Source: Phytopythium helicoides (lineage: Eukaryota > Oomycota > Peronosporomycetes > Pythiales > Pythiaceae). Taken from it: a stretch of 64,000 nucleotides of DNA. Positions within the stretch are counted from its first letter, which is position 1. The number at the start of each line of letters is the position of its first letter. The notes under the pieces are model-generated. The model searched no databases, was not told the DNA's origin, and was given only the letters and a program-made list of their open reading frames with translations. The translations under genes were made by a program, and so were the position numbers. The stretch is taken from contig JANFNE010000029.1 in NCBI GenBank assembly GCA_024867545.1, positions 372,001 to 436,000 on the forward strand, written 5' to 3'. Shown piece after piece: positions 1-10,885 of the stretch.

Positions 1-411
1 TTGCATAATATCAGGAACTACAGTAGTGACTAGCTTTGGTGTTGAAGATTAAGAGGACTCCCTCCAAATGACATGGTTGCAATTTCTGTTTGTCGGTATA
101 TTACTCAGCTGCGAAGCAGAGTCACACTGCTTGCTGCCGTGCTCAACTGGCTGCGACGACCAATCAGCTCGATTGGAAGTGATATCGTCCATCATCCTAC
201 TGTATTCGGTGATGAGGCCATAATCACTCAATCATGAAGAGTAGCGTAGCACTTGAAGCAACGAACATGAAATGAATCAACTTTGGAGAAAATCCTGTAG
301 TCCTGCAAGCTGAAGTGGCAACATACTCCATCATATCACATCACTAAGCTTTGCATTGTGCTTTCATTATAGGCGCTTTTCCTTCAGCGCTACGACAAAC
401 AAATGATCAAT
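1..411. other. Intergenic, no gene recognised
   Basis: This is the 3' flank of the transporter gene that follows on the minus strand. I see only short open frames without family motifs and no repeat. Confidence 0.6.
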
Positions 412-1890
412 CTACTCGCTGCCGTGAACGGCCGTGTAGTTGTAGTACACCTCATTCTCGTACTCCGGAGCGCAGAACGGGAATTTGATGTCCGAGTCGG
501 ATGGCGCGAAGAGCTCCTCGCCCGACGTGTACGTCACGTAGCAGCCGAGAACAAAGCAGACGACCACGACGATGCATCCCGGGATCTTCTCCCACATGGG
601 AAGCTTGTTCCAGGTCTTCTGGTAGTAAAAGATGATCGGCAGCAGGATGCAGTTAACAGTAATGCACGAAGCGCCGACAAAGTCCGTGAGTGCCGAGAAA
701 TCGTCCTTGAACACGACCGAAAGCACAACGAGCACAACAATAGTGGCGATGCGGAGAGCAAGGTACTTGGGGATGTTGGCACCAGTGTACTCGGTCAGAG
801 TGAGGTCGTGGAAGTCATTGTAGCCGTCAGCGTTCGTAGCGACCGAGACAACCGACATCTTGGACGAGCGACGGCCCTTCTCAACGCCACCAACAGCCGA
901 CTCGCGCTCAGGAGTGGAAGCCTCAACGTAGTTGACGTCGTCGAGCACCATGTCCTGCGTCTTGTGCATGCCAAGAGCCATACGCTCAGCCAGGAAGAAA
1001 GCAGGGTTGATGATCACAGCGAACGCAATCGTGATGTGAAGCTGCATAAAGAGGTAGGCAAGCACGACCGCACCCCAGCTCGGCGCAAACCCGAGGCTCG
1101 TCAATCCAGTCTCGGCGTCAGGGTAGATCGTGAACAGCAGGTTGCCCGAGATCTGGCATCCGACAGCCGAGTAACCAGTCGACGCGAGCGTGAGGAAGAG
1201 GAACGAGATGAACGTGACGGTAACACCAGCAACCATCGGCATGCGCTTGGGCTCGCTGTGCTCACGCTGAACATCAAGCATGACGATACCGGCTCCGTAG
1301 GCGAGCGAGAGGTTGCCGAAAGCACCAGCAACCTGCTTGAACGAGAGGTCCGGGAACGGGAGCTCCGGGTGACCACGCATGCCGTGCATGACAACACCGA
1401 CACCAATAGCATCGGCGAGGATCGTTCCCATGCAGCCAGCAAATGCAGCAGCAGCACCCTCCTTGAGCGTCGGGACAAGGCACATCGGCGTCACCGTGAT
1501 GGCCATGAAGATGATCCACGTCGTCTGGCTGAAAGCACCAGGGAAGAGACCATCGAGGATCGAGCCACCGAGCACCAGGAACACGCACGGGATGAGAAGG
1601 CAGGAGCCCATCTGCGAGATGGCAGCAATGTAGCGTCCAGTCTTGCCCATGCACCACTCGCCGAGGTCACCGAAGGTCTTGGCCGACTTGGGGGCCAGGA
1701 GCATGACCTTGGACATGCACACCGACGAGTAGATGTTGGCGAACGCCATGAAGATCATGGCCACGACGGCGATAGCGGGTCCAGCGCGAGAGAAGTTGCC
1801 GGGCATACCAAGTGTACCAACGCCGTAGATGCAGCAGAAGAGGTTGAACGCCGCCTTGGCATCTTCCTTGGTGAACCACCGGCGGCCCAT
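412..1890 (-). CDS. Amino acid/auxin permease (AAAP) family transporter
   Basis: A multi-pass membrane protein of about 492 residues that probably imports or exchanges amino acids. It begins with a short cytosolic N-terminus (MGRRWFTKEDAKAAFNLF), and the first membrane helix carries the GVGTLGMPGNF motif typical of AAAP/SLC38-like permeases. About eleven hydrophobic segments follow. A hydrophilic loop (about residues 310-365, with a KGRRSSK segment) looks like a regulatory insert. The frame stays open upstream to 1950, but without an ATG there, and a core-promoter match sits at 1940-1958. I therefore take the ATG at 1890. No intron is needed. The family assignment is good; the substrate is not predictable from sequence. 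Confidence 0.85.
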   Translation of the reverse strand: MGRRWFTKEDAKAAFNLFCCIYGVGTLGMPGNFSRAGPAIAVVAMIFMAFANIYSSVCMSKVMLLAPKSAKTFGDLGEWCMGKTGRYIAAISQMGSCLLIPCVFLVLGGSILDGLFPGAFSQTTWIIFMAITVTPMCLVPTLKEGAAAAFAGCMGTILADAIGVGVVMHGMRGHPELPFPDLSFKQVAGAFGNLSLAYGAGIVMLDVQREHSEPKRMPMVAGVTVTFISFLFLTLASTGYSAVGCQISGNLLFTIYPDAETGLTSLGFAPSWGAVVLAYLFMQLHITIAFAVIINPAFFLAERMALGMHKTQDMVLDDVNYVEASTPERESAVGGVEKGRRSSKMSVVSVATNADGYNDFHDLTLTEYTGANIPKYLALRIATIVVLVVLSVVFKDDFSALTDFVGASCITVNCILLPIIFYYQKTWNKLPMWEKIPGCIVVVVCFVLGCYVTYTSGEELFAPSDSDIKFPFCAPEYENEVYYNYTAVHGSE

Positions 1891-1939
1891 GATGAAGTCG
1901 AAGGGGTTGAGTCTTGGGTGGAGCTTTTGAGGTGGGCGA

Positions 1940-1958
1940 GGCAAATTCAAAAGTGAGC
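1940..1958 (-). promoter_or_regulatory. Oomycete Inr+FPR core promoter of the AAAP gene
   Basis: The minus strand reads GCTCACTTTTGAATTTGCC, matching the oomycete initiator plus flanking promoter region. It lies about 50 bases upstream of the chosen ATG and supports that start. Confidence 0.6.
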
Positions 1959-2035
1959 TTCAGAGGTCGGAGCTCGGACCGAGCCGCTACGGGCGCCCTC
2001 AAAGCCCTCCCATGTGCATGTGCCTTGCTGGAGCT

Positions 2036-2153
2036 CTAGAACGCGTTGACTCTACGCACCCAATCTGCGAGCGTACGCCGTGCCAGCGGCGGCAAGAGGA
2101 GCCAGGCCCCGCGTACGCTCGCAGGTCAGGTGCGTAGAGTCAACGCGTTCTAG
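2036..2153. repeat. Foldback inverted repeat (hairpin) of about 118 bp
   Basis: A perfect 25-base inverted repeat (2036-2060 against 2129-2153) encloses a perfect 12-base inverted repeat (2067-2078 against 2111-2122), with six or seven unpaired bases between the stems and a loop of about 32 bases. It lies upstream of the AAAP gene. It could be a small foldback element or a structured regulatory sequence. Confidence 0.85.
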
Positions 2154-2950
2154 CTGGCTCAGGGCTTGAAGGGCACACGCACATGGGATGGCCAGAGCCC
2201 CAGAGCGAGCGTACCGGCCTGGTTTGTCCGGTATATGCACGCGAAAGAGTGAGATCGGGCTCGATTACAACAACATTTAATCTCACTCACATCACCGGCA
2301 GGCTGTAAAGTGGCTAGGAACGGGGCCCTGCACATGCTGCCTATGTCATGTGCGGCAGACTGAAAATTGCGCGTCACGCGATTCACGAACTCTTCAGCCA
2401 GCAGCAGTCCGCGCTGGCTAATTCGCAGTCATGTGGCGACTAACTTGCTGCCCATCGCAACATGCGAAGCGCCATGGCTCGACTTAATTATTAATCCCGC
2501 GTGATTGATCTCGTGCCAACTGTGCCGCAGATCCCCGCGGGCGATCCTCCCAGATGGGCACCGCCAGCTCAAAATGGACGACCCCTGAAGAGCAGATGGG
2601 TCTAGAGTACGGTCCAGCTGCAGTTGCACGGTTGGCCTCGCCACGGCTTTGCCCTTGAAGCTGCGGTGACGAGGTGCGGCGCCGACCTGCCCGCCGTCCT
2701 CATTGGCTCACTTGGGAGTCGATGATGCCGCCGCTCACGAATTCCTCCGCTACAACTCTGCTCCGGATCTCGGACACGGACAGGGGCCAGCAACATCGCT
2801 CGACAGAGACACCGCGGCCATCGCGACGCTGTTTACTTTGTCCTCTGGGATTGGTGAGGTGGCTGCACTGTACTCGTGCACCGCATCACGACATCGCGTT
2901 TTCCAGCATCGCCATGGCTGATGAAACTTACGAAAACATTTTTTGATGTT
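2154..2950. other. Intergenic, nothing recognised
   Basis: This stretch separates the AAAP gene from the left end of the first palindrome. Short open frames show no motif, codon signal or repeat that I can support. Confidence 0.5.
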
Positions 2951-3029
2951 GGAATTCCTGCTCGGGTGTTGTGTTGTCTATTGTACTTTTCTCTCTTTCT
3001 TGCATGTTGGCTAGCACATCTACGATAGT

Positions 3030-4778
3030 TTAGTTTTGTGTTGTGGTCTTGGCGGATAGCTCCTTCAGGATCGTCGCGGCGTCATCAAACTCAGCACAGA
3101 GCTCCTCGAGCTCGGCAGGCGTCGCCTGGAAGTCCTCGGCCTCGAAAATTCTCTCCAGCTGATGCGTCTCCTCCTCCGTCATGGAAGTCGAGCAGTAGTA
3201 CTCGATCATCTCGCGAGCCTGCGGAACCTCCATGTGTGACAAGAAGAGCTTCTTGTTGACACGACCGGGACGGATGAGTGCCGGGTCCAGCTTCTCCGGG
3301 TGGTTCGTCGTCATGATGAGAATGCGGCCAGGGCAGTCGATCACGCCGTCCAAAACGTTGAGCAGACCCGACAGGTTGAGCTTGTCCTTGTTCTTGGGCT
3401 TGGGCAGCAGCGGACCAATCATACCTTCCATGCCGTCGTCGTCCTTGGTCGCCTTCTTCTGCGACTCGATCATCTTGCTCGACCTCGACTTTACCTTGTC
3501 ATTGTCATCGTCGTCAGCACCACGAGAGTTCACGATCGAAGACGCGCAGTCAATGTCCTCCATCACGAACACCACGTCATTGAAGGTGAGCTCGAACGGG
3601 GTGTCGTGGCCGTGGACCGCGAACTTCATGTCGAAGAGCGCGTCCAGCAGCTCCTGGTTCGTCTTGATCTTGGCGAGAGAAATCGTCACGATATGGCGCT
3701 TCGTGTGCTGGGCGATGGCCTTGATGAGACTCGTCTTGCCGGTACCGGGAGGACCGTGCAACAAGAGACCGAGCTTGTACGGGAACCCCTTGACGGCGAA
3801 CTTGCCAGACTTGTTGGTAAAGTTGTCTAGCAGCTGGAGCACCTGCTTCTTCTCCTGGAAGAAGAGGTTATCGAACGTCTTCTCCTCGCCGAGCGCGTAC
3901 CGCTTGTACGCGACGATGCGCGACTTGTCACCCTCGTCGCCGCCACCAGAGCCGTCCTTGGTACCCGACTGGATGTAAAAGTACCTCGTCTTGTCTGTGA
4001 TGTGCTTGCGGCGCTCCGACTCGCGGTAGCTCGAGTACGCGCGGTCGATGAGCGCGTCGATGCGGTCAGACGCATCCGGCAGCTTGGAGCGGAACTTGAA
4101 CGTGACCTTGGTCTCGCGCGGCCCCTTCTTCTCGCCGTTGTTCTCCTCCACCTCGTGCATGAACTCGACGCCCTCCTCAATCTCGACCCACACGTTGCAC
4201 AAAGGCATTGCCTTCACGTACAGCTTGTCGACCGACGTCTCGAAGTCGTCCTCGTCCTCCTCGTACTCGTCGTCGCTGTTGTTCGACGACGCCGTCGTGT
4301 TCGTGGCCGTCACGCTCGCATCGTCCTTCTCGTCCTCAGACAGATCTGCTGCCGTCTTCTCGAACAGCACGTACTTGGTGTCCTTGTTCTCCAGGTCCAG
4401 CGCCTTGGACAGGTAGATCGACACGGCCTTCTGCAGCAGGTGGTTCTTCTGCTCGTAGTCCCAGATCTTGTTGCCGTAGTTGTTGAAACGCTGCGTGATC
4501 TCGATGGTGCGGATGACGAACGCTTCATCGTCGTCACTCGAGAGCCGCAGCAAGGTCCACAGCTTCTTGCGTCCTTCGCCGCTCGAGCGGAACAGCGCCG
4601 AGATGAGCAACTGCACGACCAGCGGCACCAGCAGACAGAGCGTGGCATCCAGCAGCACGTATCCCGTGCTGATCCCTCGGACGGCATCCTCGACGGTCAC
4701 GATGTCGCTGTTCATGACGGAGGAGGTGAGTGGATCCATCGGGTTGAGCGGCATGCCGGGCACTGCGGAGCCGAACAT
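3030..4778 (-). CDS. BCS1-like AAA ATPase, copy A (left arm)
   Basis: A 582-residue AAA protein. A hydrophobic segment at about residues 44-62 probably anchors it in a membrane, as in BCS1, the mitochondrial chaperone that inserts the Rieske protein. The AAA module has Walker A GPPGTGKTS (342-350), Walker B VVFVMEDID (402-410) and the second-region motif TTNHPEKLDPALIRPGR. An acidic low-complexity stretch (about 145-180) precedes the AAA part. The frame is open to 5024, but the ATG at 4778 is supported by a core-promoter match on the minus strand near 4830-4848 and by the same start in the right-arm copy. It is divergent from copy B. The membrane compartment is inferred. Confidence 0.88.
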   Translation of the reverse strand: MFGSAVPGMPLNPMDPLTSSVMNSDIVTVEDAVRGISTGYVLLDATLCLLVPLVVQLLISALFRSSGEGRKKLWTLLRLSSDDDEAFVIRTIEITQRFNNYGNKIWDYEQKNHLLQKAVSIYLSKALDLENKDTKYVLFEKTAADLSEDEKDDASVTATNTTASSNNSDDEYEEDEDDFETSVDKLYVKAMPLCNVWVEIEEGVEFMHEVEENNGEKKGPRETKVTFKFRSKLPDASDRIDALIDRAYSSYRESERRKHITDKTRYFYIQSGTKDGSGGGDEGDKSRIVAYKRYALGEEKTFDNLFFQEKKQVLQLLDNFTNKSGKFAVKGFPYKLGLLLHGPPGTGKTSLIKAIAQHTKRHIVTISLAKIKTNQELLDALFDMKFAVHGHDTPFELTFNDVVFVMEDIDCASSIVNSRGADDDDNDKVKSRSSKMIESQKKATKDDDGMEGMIGPLLPKPKNKDKLNLSGLLNVLDGVIDCPGRILIMTTNHPEKLDPALIRPGRVNKKLFLSHMEVPQAREMIEYYCSTSMTEEETHQLERIFEAEDFQATPAELEELCAEFDDAATILKELSAKTTTQN

Positions 4779-5389
4779 GGCGAGTAGTAGATGGATGGGC
4801 GGATGACGTGTGGATGAGTGCGGCGGACGTGGGAAATTGAGCAATGAAGGAGGAGCTGGAGTGGATGCTGGCAAGGACGAGGCTCGAGAGATCAGAAGGT
4901 TGACAGGAGCAGGAGGAGGTGAGACGCTGGGTGTTGTCGTAGCTGCTGGTCGAGTGGCTGTGTGCCGCAGCATCTTCCGTCTTTGCTGAATGATGTTCAA
5001 CTTGCAGTTCTTTACAACTCGCAAGTGAAAAAGTCAACATCCAGACCATCACTTACTCTTTCGCCAGATCAGGCAGTAACGGTTCTGCACTCGTCTATCT
5101 CATTAGGTTGAGGCTTGAAAATCTATATTCCACTGCTATAGAAACTTCTCCACACTTTCGAACCCACTTCTCAACCGAATCACCATCACTCGCAATGTCA
5201 CCCACGGATACATTTTACGGCACGCGATGCAATAGAGACTCGTCGTGCCTGCTGCTGCACACTGTGGCAGCCAGTGGTCCACCAACCCAACCGAACGGAC
5301 TCGTCAAGATCGCTTTGACCCACTCCGCTCGTCTCACTCCTCATTTTCCCATCGATCACGCACCTCTCGAGCCACCACCACAGCCAGCC
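4779..5389. promoter_or_regulatory. Shared divergent promoter region of the BCS1-like pair (left arm)
   Basis: About 610 bases separate the two divergent start codons. Inr+FPR-like matches face both ways: CTTCATTGCTCAATTTCCC on the minus strand near 4830-4848 and CTCACTCCTCATTTTCCC on the plus strand near 5333-5350. Co-regulation of the two genes is an inference. Confidence 0.5.
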
Positions 5390-7090
5390 ATGAGCTCCTC
5401 CACGGCGGTCGAGTTCGGGCTCATCAACACGCTGCGCACGGGCCATCTGATGGTCGACACGCTGTTGTGCATGCTCGTGCCATTGACCATTCAGAAGCTT
5501 GTCACGTTCCTGCAGAACCACCAGGATGCCATGCTCAGCGCCTTCGTCAAGTTCTTCAAGATCAGCGATGGCCTGGTCGTCGAGCGGATGATCGAGACGT
5601 CCCAGAAGTTCAACAAGTACGGCAAGATCTGGGACCACGAAGACAAGAACACGCTGCTGCAGAAGGCCATTGACATCTACCTGGCCGACATACTGCAGCT
5701 GCGCAACCGCAACGCGCAGTACGAGCTGCTCGAGGCTCCCGACAAGAAGAAGAAAAACAACAAGAGTGAGGGGAAGAATGTTGACGGCGACAGCGACTCG
5801 GCGTCGACGGTCTCCAGCTCCACCGTCGACTCGGACGAGGACGCCTACTACGGCGAGGTCGACAAGCTCAGTGTGCAGACGCTGCCGCCGCGCGACAAAT
5901 GGCTCCCTGTCGAGAAGGACCCGGTGACAGGCAAGGTGCTGCTCGAGTTCATGCACGAGATCACGACGTCGGGCGGAGGCGACTCGGACGACAAGTCCAA
6001 GACCGTGACCGAGACGAGGGTCGTGTACTGGCTCAAGGGCCATGCGCCGAACGGCTCCAAGCGCATCGACAACTTCATCGAGCGCGCGTTCGCCAACTAC
6101 CAGGAGATCGAGCGCAAGAAGCACACGGACGACAGCTCGCGGTACTTCTACATCCAGAACGGCGAGGGCAGTTCGGACGGGGGAACCGTGCAGTACAAGC
6201 GGTACGCTCTTGGCGAGGAGAAGACGTTCGACAACCTCTTCTTCCAGGAGAAGAAGCAGGTGCTCCAGCTGCTAGACAACTTCACGAAGCGCAAGGGGAA
6301 GTTTGCCATCAAGGGATTCCCGTACAAGCTCGGTCTCTTGCTTCACGGTCCTCCCGGTACAGGCAAGACGAGTCTTATCAAGGCCATCGCCCAGCACACG
6401 AAGCGCCATGTCGTCACCATCTCGCTTGGCAAGATCAAGACGAACCAGGAGCTGCTGGACGCGCTCTTCGACATGCGCTTTTCTGTGCAGGGTCTCGATA
6501 CGCCCGTCGAGATGTCGCTCAAGGACGTGGTGTTTGTGATGGAGGACATTGACTGCGCGTCGTCGGTCGTTCAGGCTCGTGACGGCGAGTCGGAGAGCTC
6601 AAAGGAATCCGTCAAGGACATGCCGCCACTCTCCGAAGAGGAGAAGCTCGTCTCGGCAATGATCAAGGCCTGCGTCGAGGACGACAAGGAGTACGACCTG
6701 CGCAAGGACAAGCTCAACCTCGCGGGACTCCTCAATGTCCTGGACGGCGTCATCGACTGTCCTGGTCGGATCGTCATCATGACGACCAACCACCCGGAGA
6801 AGCTCGACCCGGCACTCGTCCGTCCTGGACGCGTCAACAAGAAGCTGCTGCTCGGGTACATGGCTTGTGACAACATCCAGGAGATGGTCGAGTACTACTG
6901 CACGAGCAAGTTCACGGACGAGCAGGCTGATCGTCTGCGTGGAGCGTTCGAGCGCTCGTTCCAGAGCTTCACGCCGGCAGAGATCGAGGAGCTGTGCGCT
7001 GAACACGACGACATCGAGTCGGTGCTTCAGGGTTTTGAGAAGCTCGTGGACATGTTGGTTGGATGTGAGAAGGTTGCGCCTCCTGCCTAG
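5390..7090 (+). CDS. BCS1-like AAA ATPase, copy B (left arm)
   Basis: A 566-residue paralogue of the neighbouring copy A, transcribed away from it. It has an N-terminal hydrophobic stretch (TLLCMLVPLTIQKLVTFL), a charged low-complexity insert (KKKKNNKSEG region), Walker A GPPGTGKTS, Walker B VVFVMEDIDCAS and TTNHPEKLDPALVRPGR. The frame is open from 5108, but an Inr+FPR match at 5333-5350 places transcription start downstream of those in-frame starts, so the ATG at 5390 (MSSSTAVEF) is chosen. Its job is probably ATP-driven remodelling or translocation of folded proteins at a membrane, by analogy with BCS1. The specific partner is unknown. Confidence 0.88.
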   Translation: MSSSTAVEFGLINTLRTGHLMVDTLLCMLVPLTIQKLVTFLQNHQDAMLSAFVKFFKISDGLVVERMIETSQKFNKYGKIWDHEDKNTLLQKAIDIYLADILQLRNRNAQYELLEAPDKKKKNNKSEGKNVDGDSDSASTVSSSTVDSDEDAYYGEVDKLSVQTLPPRDKWLPVEKDPVTGKVLLEFMHEITTSGGGDSDDKSKTVTETRVVYWLKGHAPNGSKRIDNFIERAFANYQEIERKKHTDDSSRYFYIQNGEGSSDGGTVQYKRYALGEEKTFDNLFFQEKKQVLQLLDNFTKRKGKFAIKGFPYKLGLLLHGPPGTGKTSLIKAIAQHTKRHVVTISLGKIKTNQELLDALFDMRFSVQGLDTPVEMSLKDVVFVMEDIDCASSVVQARDGESESSKESVKDMPPLSEEEKLVSAMIKACVEDDKEYDLRKDKLNLAGLLNVLDGVIDCPGRIVIMTTNHPEKLDPALVRPGRVNKKLLLGYMACDNIQEMVEYYCTSKFTDEQADRLRGAFERSFQSFTPAEIEELCAEHDDIESVLQGFEKLVDMLVGCEKVAPPA

Positions 7091-7199
7091 AGTGAGAAGC
7101 ATTTCATGTGTTGAGATTTAAGTTAGTGGCTTGGTAAGCCTCGCTAGTACAATAGAAACAGAAAAACAATCTGAAGATCACAAAGTCGGAGCTGGTAGA

Positions 7200-8541
7200 T
7201 CATTGCTCAAGTGCGATGAGCGGGCCGATGATCTTGTTTTCGAAGCGCAGCGCGAGGAACAGAATCTCCATCATCCATGTCCGAGTGCTTGTGACTGCAG
7301 TGCTGTGAACAACACCTCCAAAATTGAACTTGCAGTCTTCTCCGTTTTGCCCGTATGGATCATACATTGTCCTGAAGGCATGTTATTAGCCAGATGGAAT
7401 CCAATCTCATGATAAGAAACATAACGCACCATGTAAACATCTCCATCCATCCCTCTTTGCGCGCGAGACGATCGAGCGCTGTCTCTGTTTGTGCCAGAGA
7501 TGATGTGTCGTTGACAATGGGCTTGGGTACCACGAAGCGATCACGATCTAGCGTACGAAAAAGGATCACGAAACGATCCCCAATGCTGAATCGCGTAATT
7601 AGAACGAGAGCTTTGACCACGAATCGACGATCTGCGCTGAAGATAACACGGTATAGAACGACATTGTCGTCATTCACAACCTGAAGTGCCTTGATTGACT
7701 GCGTGATCGCAGATGAGTACAGACTGGCGAGGCCCTTGGGGGTCGACATGAGGCGCCATGCCTTCTCCCAGAGAGCTTCATGATCTCGTCCAGCAAAGTC
7801 CTTTCGGAGTGTAAACTTGATGTCGTCGCCTACGGGAAGACGGCGATCACGCCACCCGAAAATCGGCGCACCGGTCGTCACATACGCATGGCTCTCCATG
7901 AACTGGCAGATTTCCCTGTACGACTGCGAGGCAATCTGTTGACAGTCGGCGAGCGTCAGCGGCACGAGATCAAAGGGTTCTGTCTCGGGGAAGTCTGAAG
8001 GCGGCTTGACGGAGGGCGGGCACCTCCCGTCGTCGATCTGGTCGGCATCGCTGCTTGCGATGTGCTGTAGTCGTTCGTGGAATCGTTCGTACTCCTTGAC
8101 GGTCTCCTTCATGGCCACATTCTGCTCACGCAGAGAGATCTTGAGTGCCGTGAGCTTCTTGTACATGCCCATCATGGACTCGTCATTCTCGTCGACTTGC
8201 TCGATTGGGCGGCGCGCCGCCGCCTCCCTTTTCGTTTTCAGTTGCGTGTACTCCTCTTCGAGCCGCGAGACCTCTTCCCGCATCGACTGGATATTGTTCT
8301 GCACGCAGCCAACTCAATTAGACAGCCCCCTGGGTCTAGACACATCGAAGCCTCGCACCAGCTTGCGGTAGTAGCTGCGCCGCACGTGGATCCTCTGTCT
8401 CGCCTTCCGCTCCTCGGCCGTGGCCGCGCGAGACGCCGGCACTCTCGGCAGCAAAGCCGTCTCCTTCTCCATACCCTGCAGCGGCGACTGCGACGGCGAC
8501 GACTCGATGGACGTCGAGGGGGACCCCAACTGGAACTGCAT
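7200..8541 (-). CDS. bZIP-like coiled-coil protein with START-like C-terminal domain (1)
   Basis: Three exons on the minus strand: 8359-8541, 7430-8298 and 7200-7371 (GT-AG introns), giving about 407 residues. Exon 1 ends in a basic segment (KARQRIHVRRSYYRKL). Exon 2 continues with a leucine/glutamate-rich coiled coil, together resembling a bZIP, followed by a START-like domain (SYREICQFMESHAYVTTG, GWRDRR, NDDNVVLYR). Exon 3 completes the domain and ends at TGA 7200-7202. Oomycete annotation often labels this class M96 mating-specific family; that name is from memory and no mating role is shown here. The last 102 bases lie inside palindrome 1, so its 3' end has been duplicated to 13280-13381. 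Confidence 0.72.
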
Positions 8542-9483
8542 GCCTTGGAGCGCAAGCTCTGCTGCTCAAGTCGCAGAGTGCGCAGCTTGGTCACGCGTGA
8601 TGACGAGCAAGGCCGAGTGATCGCTGGAGGCTGCACGGAGGAGCCGCGAAGGGCGCAACTTTGAGTCCAGCGCCTCGCGAGCGCGTTCGGATTGCTGAGA
8701 CCGCTGGCTGGGCTCGCTCACGCCCGGGCAGCTGTGGGGACCGGCGACCTGGTGGTTGGCTCCTTCTTCGCTTTCTGGCCCCAGCGGAGACCGAACTCGG
8801 CGAGTATTGCCGCTTGCAGGTATAGTTCCGAGTCTGCTTAGTTTGTCATAGGAGGAGCTATCGAAGCTGCTTTCGAGGGGGATGTAGTTGCGCAGGTCTT
8901 TCGATTGCCGAAGTCAACAGAAGGTGTGTCCTCTTGACTCCATTGCGCCACGTTGGGACTCGGAGCGCTGCAAGTCTTGCGTGGCACGTCACTTGGAAGA
9001 CGAGTGGCCAGGGCGGCAAGTTCACGACGACTTTGCGTTTAGAGTGAGTAACTGGCTGCTCAATCAGGTCGTTGTAGCTCGTACGCCAGGCTATCGGTGG
9101 TGTCCGTCCTCGCCGACCGGACGGTCGGATGAAGGAAAGCTGCCCCCACGAGCATGTTGGCAGGTTTCAAGTTTCAGTCCGATACTCTGGTCGGATGATG
9201 CCAATGATTGCGCAGAGGACGATAGACCGATAGACGCTGAGACTGTCTATCCATACAGTGTAAGATCGTCTATCCTGCGTGACGTGGAGGAAGGACAGAG
9301 AGAGAGCGAAAAAGCAAAGCTCATGAACGCTCTGGCTCCTCTTGCCCAGCGCCCTCTTGCCGATTCCTGACGAACACGCGAGTTGATTCAATGAAGCTGG
9401 CATTCTTTCAACATATATAGCAAGAGTTAGTTTTTTCGCCTTCGCGAGTTGAACTGGACTTATACACTTTCATCGAGTCGAGG
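8542..9483. other. Intergenic region
   Basis: This is the upstream side of the first bZIP/START-like gene and the downstream side of the second. A 160-codon open frame at 8888-9370 on the plus strand has no recognisable domain or promoter and is not called. Confidence 0.4.
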
Positions 9484-10885
9484 TTATCCTGTGAGCGTGA
9501 AGACGGGGCCGACCACGCGTGCTTCCCATCGGAGAGCGAGCAACAGCACCTCAAGCAGCCACATTTGAGCGGATGTCGTCGCTGTACTCGGAACAATGCC
9601 CCCGCAGCTGAATTCGCAGCATTTGCCGCCATTTTCCCCAACGTCTGTGAACACATTCCTGGCAGCAGAAACCCAGCAACAACGACAAATCCAGCGTCAG
9701 CAACTACAGAGCATAAATAAAACGCGAGAACTGGTTCCTCACCATGAAAAGATATCCATCCACACCTCGGCGCGCACAGCAGTTGACAACTGGGAGCTGG
9801 GTTCGCACTCTGGTGAGTCGCTGTCTGGTTCTTTAATCTCGACGAGCCGCTTCGGGTCGATGGATCGGTAGACCAGCAGCGCCTCGTCTCCAACGTGGAA
9901 GCGGGACGCCAGAAAAAGCGACTTGATCTGTGAGAGTCCGTCCGGCCCCGTGATGATTCGGTACAGAACGATGTTGTCATCGTCCACCACCTGGACGCGC
10001 TTGACCGTCAGGTTCATGCTTGCCGAGTACATGGACTTCATGCCGTCTGGGTCAGTCATGACGGCCCACGCGCGGTTCATGACCTCGACGGCCGAGAAGC
10101 CGCTGAAGCACTTGGTGAGCAAGAATTTGACCTGGTCCTCGTCCACCTGTCTCCGGTCACTCCAGCCTAGCACTTGGTGGCCCGTCGTCAGGTACGAATG
10201 ACTCTTCATGAAGGGGCCGAGCTCATGGTATGCTCTGCGCGCAATCTCGTGGCACTCGTCCAGAACCAGGTCCTTGAAGTGCAGTCCCTGCATGGAGTTG
10301 GCGAGCTCGATCTCGCGCTGACGAAGATGATGAACTCGTTAGAAGGTTGCGATGGTCGAACGAAACACCACGTGGACACAAACCTGGCGATCCTCCTCGG
10401 ACTCCTTGCTCTGCTCTCGCGCAAAGCGCTGCAGCGCCTCCTGGAACCTCGCGTGCTGCTTGACGAGCGCCTCGAGCTCTGCGTTCTCCTTCCTCAGGTC
10501 GTCTCGGAGCACCGAGAGCCTCGTGTAGAGGTGCGCGAGCGCCTGGGACCTCGAGGGCAGCTCCTGGCGCAGCAAGTGCTCGGGCGACTCGTCCTGCTGG
10601 CGTCGGAGCTGCAGCACGCGCTCGTACTCTCGCTCCAGCCGCGTCACCTGCTCCCGCATCGACTGCAGCCGGTTCTGGTCGAGTTCATGCGGTCGGAGCC
10701 AAATGAGACCGTCGCGCTCGCGCGTCTAGCTCACCGCCCAACTGGCGAAATGGGCCACGCACCAGCTTTCGGTAGTAGCTGCGTCGCACGTGCTGCCGCT
10801 GCCGCTCGCGCTTGTCGACGTCCGAGCCGCCGCTCGGGAACACGAGCTCCACATTGGACGGCGAGCCGCTCGCCAGGGACGCCAT
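9484..10885 (-). CDS. bZIP-like coiled-coil protein with START-like C-terminal domain (2)
   Basis: Four exons on the minus strand (10763-10885, 10384-10674, 9743-10317, 9484-9658), 387 residues, all introns GT-AG and total length divisible by three. The order of parts matches the neighbours: a basic region (KRERQRQHVRRSYYRKL), a coiled coil (SMREQVTRLEREYERVL), then a START-like domain (HELGPFMKSHSYLTTG, GWSDRR, VDDDNIVLYRI) ending in VVGPVFTLTG. The 291-base second exon has exactly the same length in the third gene. The protein may be a DNA-binding regulator with a lipid-binding-like domain; that function is inferred. Confidence 0.72.

Larger units (their letters stand above)
2951..7301. repeat. 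Left arm of large inverted repeat (palindrome 1)
   Basis: The segment matches 13280-17617 in reverse complement, including non-coding ends: the sequence after 2951 (ggaattcctgctcggg) mirrors 17601-17617. It carries two divergent BCS1-like genes and the last ~100 coding bases of a bZIP/START-like gene. The encoded proteins of the arms are about 98% identical. The outer boundary near 2951 and inner boundary near 7301 are estimated by eye to within a few bases. Confidence 0.9.

Noticed and set aside
403..1956. 517-codon plus-strand open frame opposite the AAAP transporter
   Set aside because: Its composition is rich in Arg/His/Glu/Val as expected for the antisense of a GC-rich membrane-protein gene, and it has no domain. 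The minus-strand frame shows clear permease motifs.
8888..9370. 160-codon plus-strand open frame
   Set aside because: No homologous motif, no core promoter, and atypical composition; insufficient to call a gene.
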